Of a stretch of 64,000 nucleotides of DNA, positions 29,117 to 41,500 are shown in pieces. The DNA comes from Begonia masoniana (taxonomy: Eukaryota > Streptophyta > Magnoliopsida > Cucurbitales > Begoniaceae): assembly GCA_022432975.1 (NCBI GenBank), contig CM039506.1, forward strand, positions 16,938,121-17,002,120, written 5' to 3'. The number at the start of each line of letters is the position of its first letter. Position 1 is the stretch's first letter. The translations under genes and the position numbers were made by a program. The notes beneath the pieces were generated by a model. It made no database searches and was not told where the DNA came from. It worked only from the letters and a program-made list of their open reading frames with translations.

Positions 29117-31608
29117 AGGTTAAGGAAGGAGATATACCAAAGACAGCCTTCAGAACCCGCTACGGACACTATGAATTTCTTGTAATGTCATTTGGACTGA
29201 CTAACGCGCCTGCAGCTTTCATGGACTTGATGAACCGAGTGTTTCGTGAGTACCTGGATAAGTTTGTAATTGTGTTTATAGATGACATTTTAATATACTC
29301 ACAGACTGAAACCGACCATGCAGAACATTTGAGAATAGTGTTATCAACCTTAAAACAGCAGCAACTATATGCCAAATTGTCCAAATGTGAATTTTGGCTG
29401 GATAAAGTCAACTTTTTAGGTCATGTCATTTCTGCTGAGGGCATATCAGTAGATCCAACTAAGGTTCAGGCCGTTAAGGACTGGCCACAGCCAAAGAATG
29501 TCAGTGAAGTTCGAAGTTTCCTTGGTCTGGCTGGCTATTATAGAAAGTTCATTAAAGGATTCTCTATGATAGCTAAACCTTTGACTAATTTAACCAAGAA
29601 GGACCTCAAGTACTCTTGGACCGAAGCTTGTGAAGATAGCTTCCAATCATTGAAACAGAAGTTAACGACAGCCCCACTATTAACTCTCCCAACTGAAGAA
29701 GGAAAATTTAGTGTTTATTGTGACGCATCCAAGATTGGTTTGGGATGTGTTTTGATGCAAGAAGGTAAAGTTGTGGCGTATGCCTCTAGGCAGCTAAAAG
29801 GTTATGAACAGAATTACCCCACTCATGATTTAGAGCTAGCTGCAGTTGTTTTTGCTTTAAAAATTTGGAGGCACTATTTGTATGGACGGCAGTGCGATGT
29901 ATTTTCTGACCACAAGAGTTTAAAGTATCTTTTCACCCAAAAGGAATTAAACATGAGACAAAGACGTTGGTTAGAATTTGTTAAGGACTATGACTTTGAA
30001 ATCAAGTATCACCCGGGTAAGGCTAATGCTGTAGCCGATGCCTTGAGCAGGATGTCAAAGACAATGCAACCCGCAATGTCAGTTTTGTCTGCACCCTTGA
30101 GGACTGAAGTTCAGAAGTTTGAATTGGAACTAGTTCCAGAGTTGTCAGCCTTACTTACCGATTTGACCATTCAACCAACGGTTTTGGAAAAGATCAAAGA
30201 GTCACAACAGAAGGATTCCGAGGTGAATAACAGTATGATGAATAAGTTGAAGGATGCCACCTCCGAGTTTAGTCTTTCCAACGATGGAATCCTGAGATTT
30301 AGAAATCGATGGTATGTCCCTAGTGATGAAGAACTACGTAAGTTGATTTTGGCCGAGGCTCACTCGTCTTCCTTTTCTGTACATCCTGGTAGCACCAAGA
30401 TGTATCGAGACTTGAAGTTACTTTATTGGTGGCCTAATATGAAGAGGGATGTCGCCAAGTATGTAGAGTCATGCTTGGTATGCCAGCAAGTTAAAGCAGA
30501 GCATCAACGACCAGGGGGTACCCTTCAGCCTCTACCTATTCCCGAATGGAAGTGGGAAAACATTGCCATGGATTTTGTCGTAGGTTTACCTAAGACAACT
30601 AGAGGACATGACAGTATATGGGTTGTGATTGATAGGATGACAAAGTCAGCTCATTTCTTACCTGTTAAGACAACCTACACGATGGACCAACTTGCTAATC
30701 TTTATGTTCAAGAAATTATCAGATTGCATGGGATTCCCGTATCCATAGTTTCTGACCGTGACCCTAGATTCACCTCCCGATTCTGGAAAAGTTTGCAAGG
30801 TACATTAGGTACAAAATTATCCTTCAGCACCGCCTTTCACCCGCAGACAGATGGACAATCCGAGAGGACCATTCAGATACTCGAGGATATGTTGAGAGCA
30901 TGTGTGCTAGACTTTCAGACTACATGGAGTAGACACCTACCTCTGATTGAGTTTTCTTACAACAACAGTTACCAGTCCACTATTGGTATGGCACCCTATG
31001 AAGCTTTGTATGGCAGGAAATGTAGGTCACCTTTGTACTGGGATGAGGTTGGCGAAGCAAAACTTTTAGGCCCCGAGATTTTACAACAGATGTCAGACAA
31101 GATTACGATTATTAGGAGGAGAATGTTAACTGCACAAAGCCGACAGAAGAGTTATGCGGACCAAAGAAGAAGAGATCTTGAATTTTCTGTTGGTGATGAA
31201 GTTTTCCTGAAGATTTCACCATTTCGAGGAGTCTTAAGATTTGGTAAAAAGGGAAAGCTTAATCCACGATTCGTTGGACCATTCCCTGTCTTAGCAAGAA
31301 TTGGCAGTACAGCCTATAGATTACTTTTGCCCCCATCTTTGGAAAAGGTTCACAATGTCTTTCATGTGTCTATGCTAAGGAAATGCATACGCGATCCGAC
31401 TCAGGTTGTTGAACCGACAGAAATTGAAGTTGAGCCTAATTTAGTATATGAAGAGAAACCAATACAGATTTTGGAATATGCAGTCAAGACTCTGAGAAAC
31501 AAAGAGATTCCATTGGTGAAAGTTTTATGGACAAATCACGGCATTGAAGAAGCCACATGGGAAAGACAGCAGGAGATGCTGGACAAATATCCTAAGTTAT
31601 TTGCTTGA
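29074..31608 (+). CDS. pol: Element B RT, RNase H, integrase and chromodomain-like C-terminus
   Basis: It continues the polyprotein after a 1-nt loss near 29022. RT shows [12 protein letters not shown] and catalytic FIDDILIYS (residues about 68-76). RNase H begins at [13 protein letters not shown] (about 211). Integrase has the zinc-binding H-H-C-C ([12 protein letters not shown] ... CLVCQQ), the DDE region ([26 protein letters not shown]) and a GPF/Y-like module (RFVGPFPV). The C-terminal 50 residues ([12 protein letters not shown]...EEATWERQ) match the chromodomain-like tail of Tekay/Del chromoviruses. The tandem copy at 40388 retains an AAA where this copy has AA. Confidence 0.94.
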   Translation: MFSKIDLRSGYYQLKVKEGDIPKTAFRTRYGHYEFLVMSFGLTNAPAAFMDLMNRVFREYLDKFVIVFIDDILIYSQTETDHAEHLRIVLSTLKQQQLYAKLSKCEFWLDKVNFLGHVISAEGISVDPTKVQAVKDWPQPKNVSEVRSFLGLAGYYRKFIKGFSMIAKPLTNLTKKDLKYSWTEACEDSFQSLKQKLTTAPLLTLPTEEGKFSVYCDASKIGLGCVLMQEGKVVAYASRQLKGYEQNYPTHDLELAAVVFALKIWRHYLYGRQCDVFSDHKSLKYLFTQKELNMRQRRWLEFVKDYDFEIKYHPGKANAVADALSRMSKTMQPAMSVLSAPLRTEVQKFELELVPELSALLTDLTIQPTVLEKIKESQQKDSEVNNSMMNKLKDATSEFSLSNDGILRFRNRWYVPSDEELRKLILAEAHSSSFSVHPGSTKMYRDLKLLYWWPNMKRDVAKYVESCLVCQQVKAEHQRPGGTLQPLPIPEWKWENIAMDFVVGLPKTTRGHDSIWVVIDRMTKSAHFLPVKTTYTMDQLANLYVQEIIRLHGIPVSIVSDRDPRFTSRFWKSLQGTLGTKLSFSTAFHPQTDGQSERTIQILEDMLRACVLDFQTTWSRHLPLIEFSYNNSYQSTIGMAPYEALYGRKCRSPLYWDEVGEAKLLGPEILQQMSDKITIIRRRMLTAQSRQKSYADQRRRDLEFSVGDEVFLKISPFRGVLRFGKKGKLNPRFVGPFPVLARIGSTAYRLLLPPSLEKVHNVFHVSMLRKCIRDPTQVVEPTEIEVEPNLVYEEKPIQILEYAVKTLRNKEIPLVKVLWTNHGIEEATWERQQEMLDKYPKLFA

Positions 31609-31637
31609 GCAATTTTCGAGGACGAAAATTTTGTTTA

Positions 31638-31649
31638 AGGAGGGGTGGA
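31638..31649 (+). other. Polypurine tract of element B
   Basis: AAGGAGGGGTGGA immediately before the 3' LTR. Confidence 0.92.
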
Positions 31650-34005
31650 TGTAACACCCGACATTTCGGCCAGGTGATTTTCTGACCATTTTCATTGTCA
31701 CCCTCTTATTTAACCTTTATGATTTAAATTTAATGTTAAGATAAAATTATTACAAGTTGAGTAAAACTAGGTTGGGTGGCAGTTTTGTAATTAAAATTTA
31801 TGGGTTAGGTATAAATAGGAAATGGAAACCTCAAACCTCATTTATTACCACTGTAGCCGACATTCCCTCTCGGCGATTCCTTCTCTCCCAAGCTTTTACT
31901 CTCGGCTATCAGAACCTCCCCTTGCCGACGGCTGGTTTCAGCCTGCTTTTCTCTGCAATCTGCACCCGAGGTATGAAATGGACAATGTAGTCATTTATTA
32001 GTGATTAAAGCTCTGCTTTCAACTCGGCATTTGAGTTCGGATTTCTAGCAGTGGCCGAGTAGTTTTAGACTCTTTTAAGTCTGAGAGTAGAAATGTCATC
32101 CCAAATCGATTCTGAACATTTTAAAGTAACCAACTCGGATTTAATCAATGGTAAAACCTGTCCACCTAGTTTCGGATTTCAGACTGCAGTGTGTCAAACA
32201 GTGGAATCGGAATGACTTTAGCTGTTAGATTCTAGGATGACTTTCGAGTAGAACTTTTAGGACTTTATTTTAACTACTGTAATGTGGAATGTTTTAGGTG
32301 AAGAAGTTGAAGAGAAAGTGATTCAAGTTGCTAAGGAATCCAGGTAAGTGAATGTACTAAGTTTCCGGCCAATAGGGCCCTACATCAAAGGATTATGTTA
32401 CATTTAGCGAACGTTGTCAGCTATAAGTTCGATGAAATGTCGATGGATATGATTCTGGTATTCTGATATACTCCCCTGTCTTAGTTCGATGATTAAGTGC
32501 ATTTATGTTATGCATCATGTTTTACTTCTCAAGCATATGAAAATGTTTTGAAATATGTTTTCCCATGAATAAGATAAGAAGATAAAACTTATGCAACGTG
32601 GTTAAGTGAGGGTTGGGGGTGGTTCGGCGCAAGTCACAGTCCGCAGTAGGACATATGAATACGACCCGCAGTAGGGACCATGATCAAACTCACTGTCGAA
32701 CCCCCTTTACCAGCACAAATCCTCTCTTAATCCACATAATGTAATGAAGAATACGAATGATGAATATGAGCATGTCCGTGAATGATGATTATGATCAATG
32801 AATACGAGATACGATTATGAATGATGATTAAGACTAAGTACACGAAAAGAAAAGACTCATGAGCATGTTTTTCTCCAAGTTATGCATTCATGAACTCATA
32901 ATAGTTTGCATTCCTTACTAAGCCTTCGGCTTACAGTTACACCTTATGATGTAGGTGAAGAAATATCAGGTGAGGATTTCAAGATTGATGAAAGTGTCTG
33001 AGTTCGGTTGCTGGAAGTGATCAGGGTGGAAATCTGTGGCTGGATGGCGAACATGACTCTCTGGTTAAGCTTTTAAGATTTTAATAATGTTTATGAACAA
33101 GGAAGTCTAAGTATGATGAGTTTACTTTCGAATATTGAGCTTTAAGTCTGTCTAATATGAGTACTGAGTCTGAAAATATTTGTGAAGATATAGAATGAGT
33201 TATTTTACCTAAGTCTTCCGCTGTGTGAGTTTGAATGAATTTATGGATTATTCGATGAGTTTTGGCCATTAAGATTTAAGTTACGAGGTCTACGTTTATC
33301 TAGATAGAAGTCTGAGAAAACCAGGATGTCTTCCGCTGAGGAATATTGGAGGGAATGAGTTTTGTCTTCCGGCTGACGTCATCGGAAGAGGAAAGTATTT
33401 GTCTTCCGGCTGACGTCATCGGTAGAAATTGTGATGGAAGTCGGGAGAGTTTGTCTTCCGGCTGACGTCATCGGAAGAGGAAAAAGTATTTGTCTTCCGG
33501 CTGACGTCATCGGTAGAAGAATGTGATGGAAGTCGGGTAGGTTTGTCTTCCGGCTGACGTCATCGGAAGAGGAAAAGTATTTGTCTTCCGGCTGACGTCA
33601 TCGGTAGAAGAATTGTGATGGAAGTCGGGTAGGTTTGTCTTCCGACTGACGTCACCGGTAGAGGAAGTTGAGTTCTTTGTCGTTTACTGACCGGTAGAGG
33701 AAGTGAGTTTTAATTGATCACACGGGTTGCACGTGACTGTCGGCAGATGCAAATATGTGTGCCTGCCGATAGATGTTTAATGAATCATGTGGGATGCACG
33801 TGCTGACCGGCAGATCAACTTGAAGCTCGTCGTTTAGTGATCGGCAGGAGTGAGAGTTATAATGGATATATTCAGTGAATTGAATGAGATGTTTTAAGTT
33901 ATGTTAAGTCAAAAAAAATATAGATGAATAAATATGTGGACTATTATGATCAAGTTACGTCACGAGTTTAGTAACAAACCGAGTTTAAGGATTCGGGGCG
34001 TTACA
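31650..34005 (+). repeat. Element B 3' LTR (2356 bp)
   Basis: Near-identical to 24668-27027. Diagnostic differences (GTCATCCC, TTTAGGACTT, GTCCGTGAATG, CCTTCGGC) are shared with the third LTR at 42983-45334, identifying that LTR as a copy of this one. Several 1-nt indels in homopolymers occur. TSD GATGA follows. Confidence 0.95.
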
Positions 34006-34748
34006 GATGAGTTTCAAAGCTTGCTTGTGCCGAGAGCTTATCATGTTTCATCTGCCGGTGAACTTCTGCCAGAATTTAAAGTTAGCCGCGAAGCTACAGT
34101 GACATCGTTTTCAGCATTAACTCCAGACCTTTAATGGCGACGACGAACAGCACTTTAGCAAGCAACGGATATCTGCTTCAGTACGGATGCTTCCCAACGG
34201 TAACATTTCTCCATTTTGAAGAAAGAAGCATTCAATTCTGTGAAGCATTTTTTACAGAGTATATAAGCAGAAGAAAAGGCTCGAAGACTAACTTTTGCGA
34301 ATTTGATTTCCTGAGCCATAACGTGAAAATCATACTCTGTATTCTCAATCTACATCTCTCTACTCCAAAACTTGAGATTCTGTTTTGAGAGTTTGTAGAT
34401 TATTGTAATCTATCATTCAAACCTGAAAATCCTGTAAGGCAGTGGATTGACTCCCGCAAAGTTCAATCCAGGATTGTGAAAGGCTGTGGATCGAAGCCCG
34501 TAAGTTCGATCAGATTTTATCGTTGAGGAGAAGTAAGAAATCTTCAAGGGAGAGCCTTGGAGCGTGGACGTAGGCAGTTTGGCCGAACCACGTAAAAATA
34601 CTGGTGTCGAATTTCTCTTTCTCTCTCTTTATATTATTTGATTACTTGTGTTAAATCTAAGTTTAATCAAGAAGAGAAATTAGGTTGAATCACAATTAAA
34701 ATTAAAAAGTCTAATTCACCCCCCCTCTTAGACAATTCCGATCCTACA
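34006..34748 (+). repeat. Copia LTR, 3' part, with core promoter
   Basis: Contains CATCTGCCGGTG near the start, a TATATAAG box at 34260-34267 and the GAGCGTGGACGTAGGCAG...GCCGAACCACG block typical of SIRE-like LTR ends. It finishes CGATCCTACA at 34748, followed by TSD CAAAG. The LTR 5' part is at 18719-19380. The frame at 34134-34388 has no recognisable homology and I do not regard it as a gene. Confidence 0.78.
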
Positions 34749-34753
34749 CAAAG

Positions 34754-35112
34754 GTCTTCAAAAAATAATCCATTTCCATTGTCCCTTCCTGGTGTTGGGC
34801 TTTGATGCATTCTTCATACTTGTGCAAAAATCTTTCCTCTGCGATGTGTTTTTCATGACGAAGAAGAACACTGGTACTAGGAAAGTTCTTGCTGACATTA
34901 CAAACTCACGAAGAAACCAGACATCGAAGAAGAAGCAGAATGCAAGAACTTTCTTTGTGAGTTTGTAATGTCAGCAAGAACTTTCCTAGTACCAATGTTC
35001 TTCTTCGACATGAAAAAGACATCGCAGAGGAAAGATTTTTGCACAAGCATGAAAAATGCATCAAAGCGCAACACCAGGAAGGAGCAATGGAAATTGATTA
35101 TTTTTTGAAGAC
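34754..35112. repeat. Palindrome of PATRONUS-like exon sequence
   Basis: Arms 34754-34916 and 34950-35112 (about 163 bp each, few mismatches) are separated by 33 nt. Each arm contains pieces of two coding blocks (KVLADITNS and ERFLHKHEKCIKAQ) in opposite orientations, so the palindrome formed after an earlier inversion. Repeated in the tandem copy at about 46085-46445. Confidence 0.9.
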
Positions 35113-35555
35113 CTTTGGACTTAGTAACGGTAACTAACAAAATTAAGAATTTGAATATAATTTGTTTTAATATTTATGCAGTTAATATCTTTGTACTTGT
35201 GGGTTGCTTTTGTTTTTATCTTTAGGTTGGCCCAAGAGCTACATCTCTTAATAAAGTTAGTTTTTGCTTCATCTCTTACATTTTAAATTCTTCAGTTTTT
35301 TATTTTTATAAACGTCTTTTGCTGCTTTTGTTGTAGCCGGAAAGCCCTTCGAGGAGTCCTCCGAGGCTCTTAGAAGAGATGCTGGAGCTGCCAATCACGA
35401 GATTTGCTTTACCTGATCCTCCACCTCCTAAATCACTTGATGATAATCAATGCTGGGAGGATAGAGACATAATTCAAATTGTTGGACTCCCCAAAGTTGG
35501 TGAAGCACCCATAGATTTGCAGAGGCATCTCAAGAAGTTTATTAGTTTTTTTTAG
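35028..35555 (+). pseudogene. 3' exons of the PATRONUS-like gene
   Basis: The block 35028-35118 reads ERFLHKHEKCIKAQ, closely resembling the EERFLHxHxKCIKxQ block of PATRONUS/PANS securins. An AT-rich intron follows, with acceptor TTGTTGTAG. The exon 35337-35555 (72 codons plus TAG) reads PESPSRSPPRLLEEM...LPDPPPPKSLDDNQ. The upstream exons are 16 kb away beyond the copia element. The KVLADITN block is present in the wrong orientation nearby, so no intact product is possible. Shugoshin-like or another mitotic protein is the alternative reading. Confidence 0.5.
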
Positions 35556-35933
35556 TTTTTGGATGGAGATGGATGAAGATGATTTTTCTCATCCCTTAGG
35601 CCTCTAAGTGCAGGCTTGTGTCAAATAACTCATCTTTTGATTGAACAAGTTTGTACTTGTGTTTTTAGGTCGAAGAATTCAAATATGTACCTGTTCAATC
35701 AAAAGATGAGTTATTTGAATTCTTCAACCTAAAGACACAAGTACAAATTTGTTCAATTAAAAGATGAGTTATTTGAATTCTTCGACTTAAAAACACAAGT
35801 ACAAACTTGTTCAATCAAAAGATGAGTTATTTGACACAAGCCTGCACTTAGAGGCTAAGGGATGGGAACAAATCATCTCCATCCAAAAACCAAAAAAAAA
35901 ACTAATAAACTTCTTGAGATGCCTCTACAAATC
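35514..35933. repeat. Second palindrome at the 3' end of the PATRONUS-like fragment
   Basis: Arms 35514-35684 and 35771-35933 are inverted copies, including AGATTTGCAGAGGCATC with its complement and the TCATCTTTTGATTGAAC block. The centre holds additional direct copies of ACAAGTACAAA...AAAGATGAGTTATTTGAATTC. The frame VEEFKYVPVQSKDEL across the centre may be a captured exon; I do not recognise it. Confidence 0.88.
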
Positions 35934-36026
35934 TCACAGTGTTTCACTGACTTTGGGGAGAACTGGTTGAACCATGGGAACTGGTTGAAGAGACATGGCA
36001 AAAATTTTCTTTCTATTAAATTGAGA

Positions 36027-38432
36027 ATGGTGATTTTTTCTGACCATTTTCATGTCACCCGCTTATTTAACCTTTATGATTACATTTAATTTTAAGAAAC
36101 ATTTTACAAGTTGAGTAAACAGTTGGGTGGCAGTTTTGTAATTAAATTTATGGGGTAAGTATAAATAGAAATGGAAACCTCAAACCTCATTTATTACCAC
36201 GGTGCCCCGACATTCCTCTCGGCGATTCCTTCTCTCCCAACTTTACTCTTCGGCTATCACGAACCTCCCCTTGCCGACGGCTGGTTTCAGCCTGCTTTTC
36301 TCTGCACTCTGCACCCGAGGTTGAAATGGACATGTATCTTTATTAGTGATTAAAGCGCTTCAACTCGGCATTTGAGTTTTCGGATTTTCTAGCAGTGGCC
36401 GTGAGTATTTTTAGACTCTTTTAAGTCTGAGAGTAATGCCATCCCAAATCGATTTCTGACATTTTTAAGTAACCAACTCTGATTTAATCAATGGTAAACC
36501 TTCCACCTAGTTTACAGATTTCAGACTGCAGTGTGTCAAACCGTGGAACGGAATGACTTTAGCGTTATATTCTAGGATGCCTTTCGAGTACAGAACTTTT
36601 AGAACTTTATTTTAACCTACTGTAATGTGGCCTTTTTTTGGTGAAGAATTGACGGAAAGTGATTCAAGTTTGCTAAGGAATCCCGGTAAGTGAATGTCCT
36701 AGTTTCCGGCCAATAGGGCCCTACACCAATGATTATGTTACAGTTTTAGCGAACGTTTGTCCAGCTATAAGTTCGCGAATGTCGAGGATATGATTTCTGG
36801 TATGCTGATAGACTCCCCGGTCTTAGTGCTATGATTACGTGCATTTATGTGAGCCTCATGTTTTTTTTTTACTTCTCACGCATATAAAATGTTTTTGAAA
36901 TATGTTTTTCCCCATGAATAATATACAAGATAAAACTTATGCAAACGTGGTTAAGTGAGGGTTGTGGTGTTTCGGCGCACGTCACAGTCCGCAGTGGACA
37001 TATGACTTACGCCCGCAGTAGGACCCATGAGCAACTCACTGTCGAACCCCCTTTACCAAGCACAAAGCCTTCTCGTTAATCCACTAATGTAATGAAGAAT
37101 ACGAATGGAGTGCGGCGCTCTGTTTACCGCGTCATGGTCCAGGAATGATGATTATGATCATCGATACGCGATACTCTTTGATGATGAGTAAGACTAGTCC
37201 AAACGAAAGAAAAGAACTCATCCGAGCCCTGTTTGTCTCCAAGTTCTGTGGGCGGTTCATGGAACACTCACATAAGAGGTTTCTCTCATTCCGGGTTCTT
37301 CCCCTAAAGCCTTAGCAGTACTTACACCTTGTTGAGGTAGGTCCACGTCGAATATCAGGTGAGGATTGTCTACCGCCGACCGGCTCTCGTCCTCATATCG
37401 ATGAAGTGGCCCTGGCACTGAGTTCGGTTGTGGCTGGGCTAGGGATCAGGGTGAAAATCTTGGGCTGGAGGCGAACATGACTCTCTGGTTTGCGTTAAGA
37501 TTTTAAGATGTGATGAACAAGCCACTTGCATCGGCCCCGTCGATGTGATTGCACGCTCGTCCTCAGCGAGTCATCGTAAGTGTACTGCGAATATGGGCTT
37601 TAGTCGGTCGAATATGAGTAATGAGTATGAAAACTATTGTGTGAAGATAGAGATGAGTTATTTTACCTAAGTCTCCGCGTGGGATTTGAATGAATTTATG
37701 GATATCGGATGAGGTGTGGCCATAAGATTTAGTACGAGGTCTACGGTATCTAGATAGAGTCGTGAGAAAACCATGATTCTTCCGCTGAGGAATATTGGAG
37801 GATGATTTGTTTCGCTGACGTCCTCGGAAGGAGGACAAGTATTTTGTCTCCGCTGACGTCATCCCGGTAGAAGACTTGAATGAAGTCGGGAGAGTTTGTC
37901 TTCCGGCTGACGTCTCGAAGAGGAAAAGTAATTTTGTCTTCCGCTGACGTCATCGGTAGAAAATTGTGCTGGCATCGGGTAGTTTGTCTTCCGGCTGCGT
38001 CATCGAAGGGAAAAGTATTGTCTTCCGGCTGACTCTCGGTAGAAGAATTGTGATGGCAGTCGTTATGTTTTGTCTTCCACTGACGTCACGGTAGAGGAGT
38101 GAGTTCTTTGTCGTTACTACCGGTAGAGTAAGTGATTTATTGATCCAACGGGTTGCACGTGCCTGTCGGCAAATTCAAATTGTGTTGCCTGCCGATAGAT
38201 TTTTAAGGAATCATGTGGGATTCACGGGCTGACCGGCAAGATCACTTGAAGTCTCGTCGTTAGTGAATCGGCAGGATGATAGTTTATAATTGATATATTC
38301 AGTGAATTGAATGAGATGTTTTAAGTTATTTTAAGGTCCACAAAATATAGATGAATAAATATGTGGACATATCACTCAAGTTACGTCACGAGTTTAGTAA
38401 AAAACCGATTTAAGGATTCCGGGGCCGTTACA
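36027..38432 (+). repeat. Left LTR of the second element B copy (error-rich)
   Basis: Homologous to 24696-27027. Contains GC-rich extra stretches absent from the other copies (for example about 37106-37140 and 37515-37570). The PBS is altered to TTGTATCAGAGC at 38437. Confidence 0.85.
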
Positions 38433-38592
38433 ATTATTGTATCAGAGCTAAACCAGGTTCTAAAATCGGTTCTGTAGACTCCTCCCCGCACAGATTGCCA
38501 ACCTGAGTACTCTCCAACACCTGTAAGTGTTGACGATTCTAGTGATGTCATTATGTTTAAGATTTGTTTCTCATTATGTTTAGGGATCGCAA

Positions 38593-41500
38593 GATGGTAC
38601 AAGGCAACAGAGGGAAGACCACGTGGGTAGTACCACCGTTGCTCAGGCTGATAAATTAGTATCGCCATCACGGACAACTAGAACACTATTGTTACTAGGG
38701 AAGACTTGGGAACTCCACTCTAATGTAACTCATGATCAGGGGGGAGCGCTTTTCCACAGCTTATGCCCCCAACATTTAATGGCCATTCCGACCCTGTGTA
38801 CTGAGAGAATGGATTCGTAAAGATTGAGGGACATGTTCAAGTATGCAAAAGTAGATGAAGGGATAGGTCCCTATGCTGTTTATTCATTTGGCGCGAAATG
38901 GCAAGACATTGGTGGATTCTTCTTCAAGCACTGTAATGCAGAGACTAGACTTTGTGATATTTTTAAGACTGCCGTCTTTGACAAGGTCTTCATAGGCCGT
39001 TCAGGCCAGCAAGAAAGGAGTCATTAATCTTGCACAATCTGGCTCTGTGACGATATATATGCAAAAGTTGATGCTTTATCACGGTTTGGCCCCCCCGATT
39101 GGTTGAGAATGATGTGAAAGATTTATCAATTTGTTCAAGGACTAAGCCGGTTTGTATGTGAAGGTAAAGAACGTCTGGTACACATGGTACCTTATGGCGA
39201 AGTGACGTCTAAGGCCTTAGAACTGAGGCTGGCCTGAGATGACAGCTTGCCAGCGTGAGCAACCAAGAAGTTCACTAAGGGACTCAACCACCACCACGAC
39301 AGAACAAGGTGGCACCCCAGCAGAACAGAACCACACAACACCAGCAAGAGTTTTAGAATTCCTTCATCCAAGTGGATGACCAAGGGAATAGAGAACAGCG
39401 CCCTTCGTCTTCCCCTATGTTCCAACTGCCCAGAAGATCACCATGGTGATTGCAAGCTGCACTCTGGCCGGTGCTATAAGATGTGACAGTTGGAACACAT
39501 AGCGAGCCTGCCCGTCCATCAGACCCGAACGAATCAGAGTTTCACCAAGAGTCGATGCTATGATGGAGTCTGAAGAATGCTGAACCACCACGGTCATATC
39601 AGGTACCATTATGGTTTTGGTCTCTTCCTGCTTATACCTTATGATACGGGAGCCCCACAACTCTATCCTGCAACCCTGTTTGTGTGTAAACATAAGTTAG
39701 GAAAACTTTCAACCAGTTGATAAACCTAGAGAGTATGTTACCATCAGGGCAGCCTACTTCTGAGCAAATGTTGAGGGTGAGTGTTTTACTCCTGAGGAGA
39801 TACGGAGCTATAATGTCGAACTGATTATGATTGACATAAAGGATGAAATATTTTAGGAATGGATTGTTCTTAGGCATTATGCCACGTTAGTTGTGGTCTG
39901 CCTAGTTGATTTCCGCCTCCCAAATGGCGATCGGTATACCTTCAGCTATTCCAAAAATGAGTAAGATACCAATTATATCCTCTCTAGTGACTCAACGGTT
40001 ACTGAAGAGTGTTGTTTGAGTTATCTAGCTAACCTAAGGATGTCCCGAGTAAGAATAGGTGAACTACAAGATTTCCACAGTACTAGAGTTTTTCCTGAGC
40101 ATTCTTGGCCGTTTACCGGGACTACCGCCTATAGAGAGATAGAATTTGTGATTATCCAACATACCCCGAGGTAAAAAAAACTTACCTCGTGTGTCTAGAA
40201 CCCTTATCGAATGGGCAACCTGTTGATTGAAAAAATTAAAGGTCCCACTACAGGAATTAGTTGCCGAAGGGATTTATCACGTTCTAGTAAGTTCTCCCTG
40301 GGGTGCACCTGTCCTTTTCGTTAAAAAGAAAGATGGTTCTCCTTAGCATGGTGTATAGACTAAGATACTATAAGTTGATACATCAAGAATAAATATCCTT
40401 TACCCCGGATTGATGACTTTTGACTCAACTACAAGGGCTCAGGGTTCTCAAAGATTGCTTACGTTCGGGATATTACCAACTGAAGGTTAAGGAAGGAGAT
40501 AGACCAAAGACAGCTTTCATACCCCGCTACTGACCCTATAATTTTCTTGTTTCATTTGGACTACTAACGCGCCTGCACTTTCATGGATTGATGAACCGAG
40601 TGTTTCGTGAGACCTGGATACGGTTGTAATTGTTTATCGATGACATTTTTAATATACTCACAGACGGAAACCGACCAGGCAGAACATTTTGAGAATAGTG
40701 TTATCAACCTTAAACAGCAGCACTATATGCCAAATTGTCCAAATGTGAAGTTTGTCTGGATAAAATCAACTTTTTTAGGTCCTGTCTTTCTGCTGAGGAG
40801 CTCTAGATCCAACGCAGGTTCACCGTTAAGGACTTGCCACAGCCAAAGAATGTCAGTGAAGTTCCGAGTTTCCTTGGTCTGGCTGGCTATTATAGAAAGT
40901 TCATTAAAGGATTCTCTATGAGTATCTACAAACCTTTGACTAATTTAACCCAAGAAGGACATCAAGTACTCTTGGACCGAAGCTTGTTAAGATAGCTTCC
41001 AATCATTGAACGAAGTTAACGACAGCCCACTATTACTCGCCCACTGAAGAAGAAATTTTCTGTTTATTGTGACGCATCACCAAGATTGTTTGGGATTGTG
41101 TTTTGATCGCAGAGGTTTAAAGTTGTTGGCGTAGCCTCTAGGCACCTAAAAGGTCATGACAAATTACCCCCACTCATGATGTAGAGCTACTGCAGTTTTT
41201 TTTGCTTTAAAAATTTGGATGCACTATTTTTGTATGGAACGGCATTGCGATGTATTTTCTGACCACAAGAGTTTAAAGTATCTTTTCACCCCAAAGGAAT
41301 TAAACAGGAGACAAGACGTTTGGGTTGACTTTGTTAGGACTCTGACTTTGAAATCAGTATCCCCGGGTAGGCGAATGCTGTACCGATGCCTTGAGCCAGG
41401 ATGTAAAGACATCAACCCGCAATGTCAGTTGTGTCGGCACCCTTGAGGACTGAAGTTCAATTTTAATTGAACTAGTCCAAGATTGTCAGCCTTACTTACC

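Larger units (their letters stand above)
24668..34005 (+). mobile_element. Element B: full-length Ty3/gypsy (Tekay/Del-like chromovirus) retrotransposon
   Basis: LTRs are 24668-27027 and 31650-34005, PBS 27032-27043, gag-pol 27188-31608 and polypurine tract 31638-31649. GATGA flanks both ends. I count about four substitutions between the LTRs over 2.35 kb (about 0.2%), so the insertion is very recent. All domains are present, with one frameshift near 29022. It is inserted at a copia pol/LTR junction. Confidence 0.96.
18719..34748. mobile_element. Rearranged Ty1/copia (SIRE-like) element, TSD CAAAG
   Basis: The left boundary is CAAAG|TGTTGACTTACAG (18719) and the right is GATCCTACA|CAAAG (34749-34753). 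The flanks join into one uninterrupted host sequence when the element is removed. Inside are LTR start sequence, an inverted RT/RNase H and extra ORF (minus), an integrase segment (plus), nested gypsy element B, and the LTR 3' part. About 6.7 kb remains without B. No full-length LTR pair remains, so internal recombination or auto-integration reshaped it. Confidence 0.75.

Noticed and set aside
34134..34388. Plus-strand frame MATTNSTLASNGYL as a small gene
   Set aside because: It spans the TATA box and start region of the copia LTR and shows no homology.
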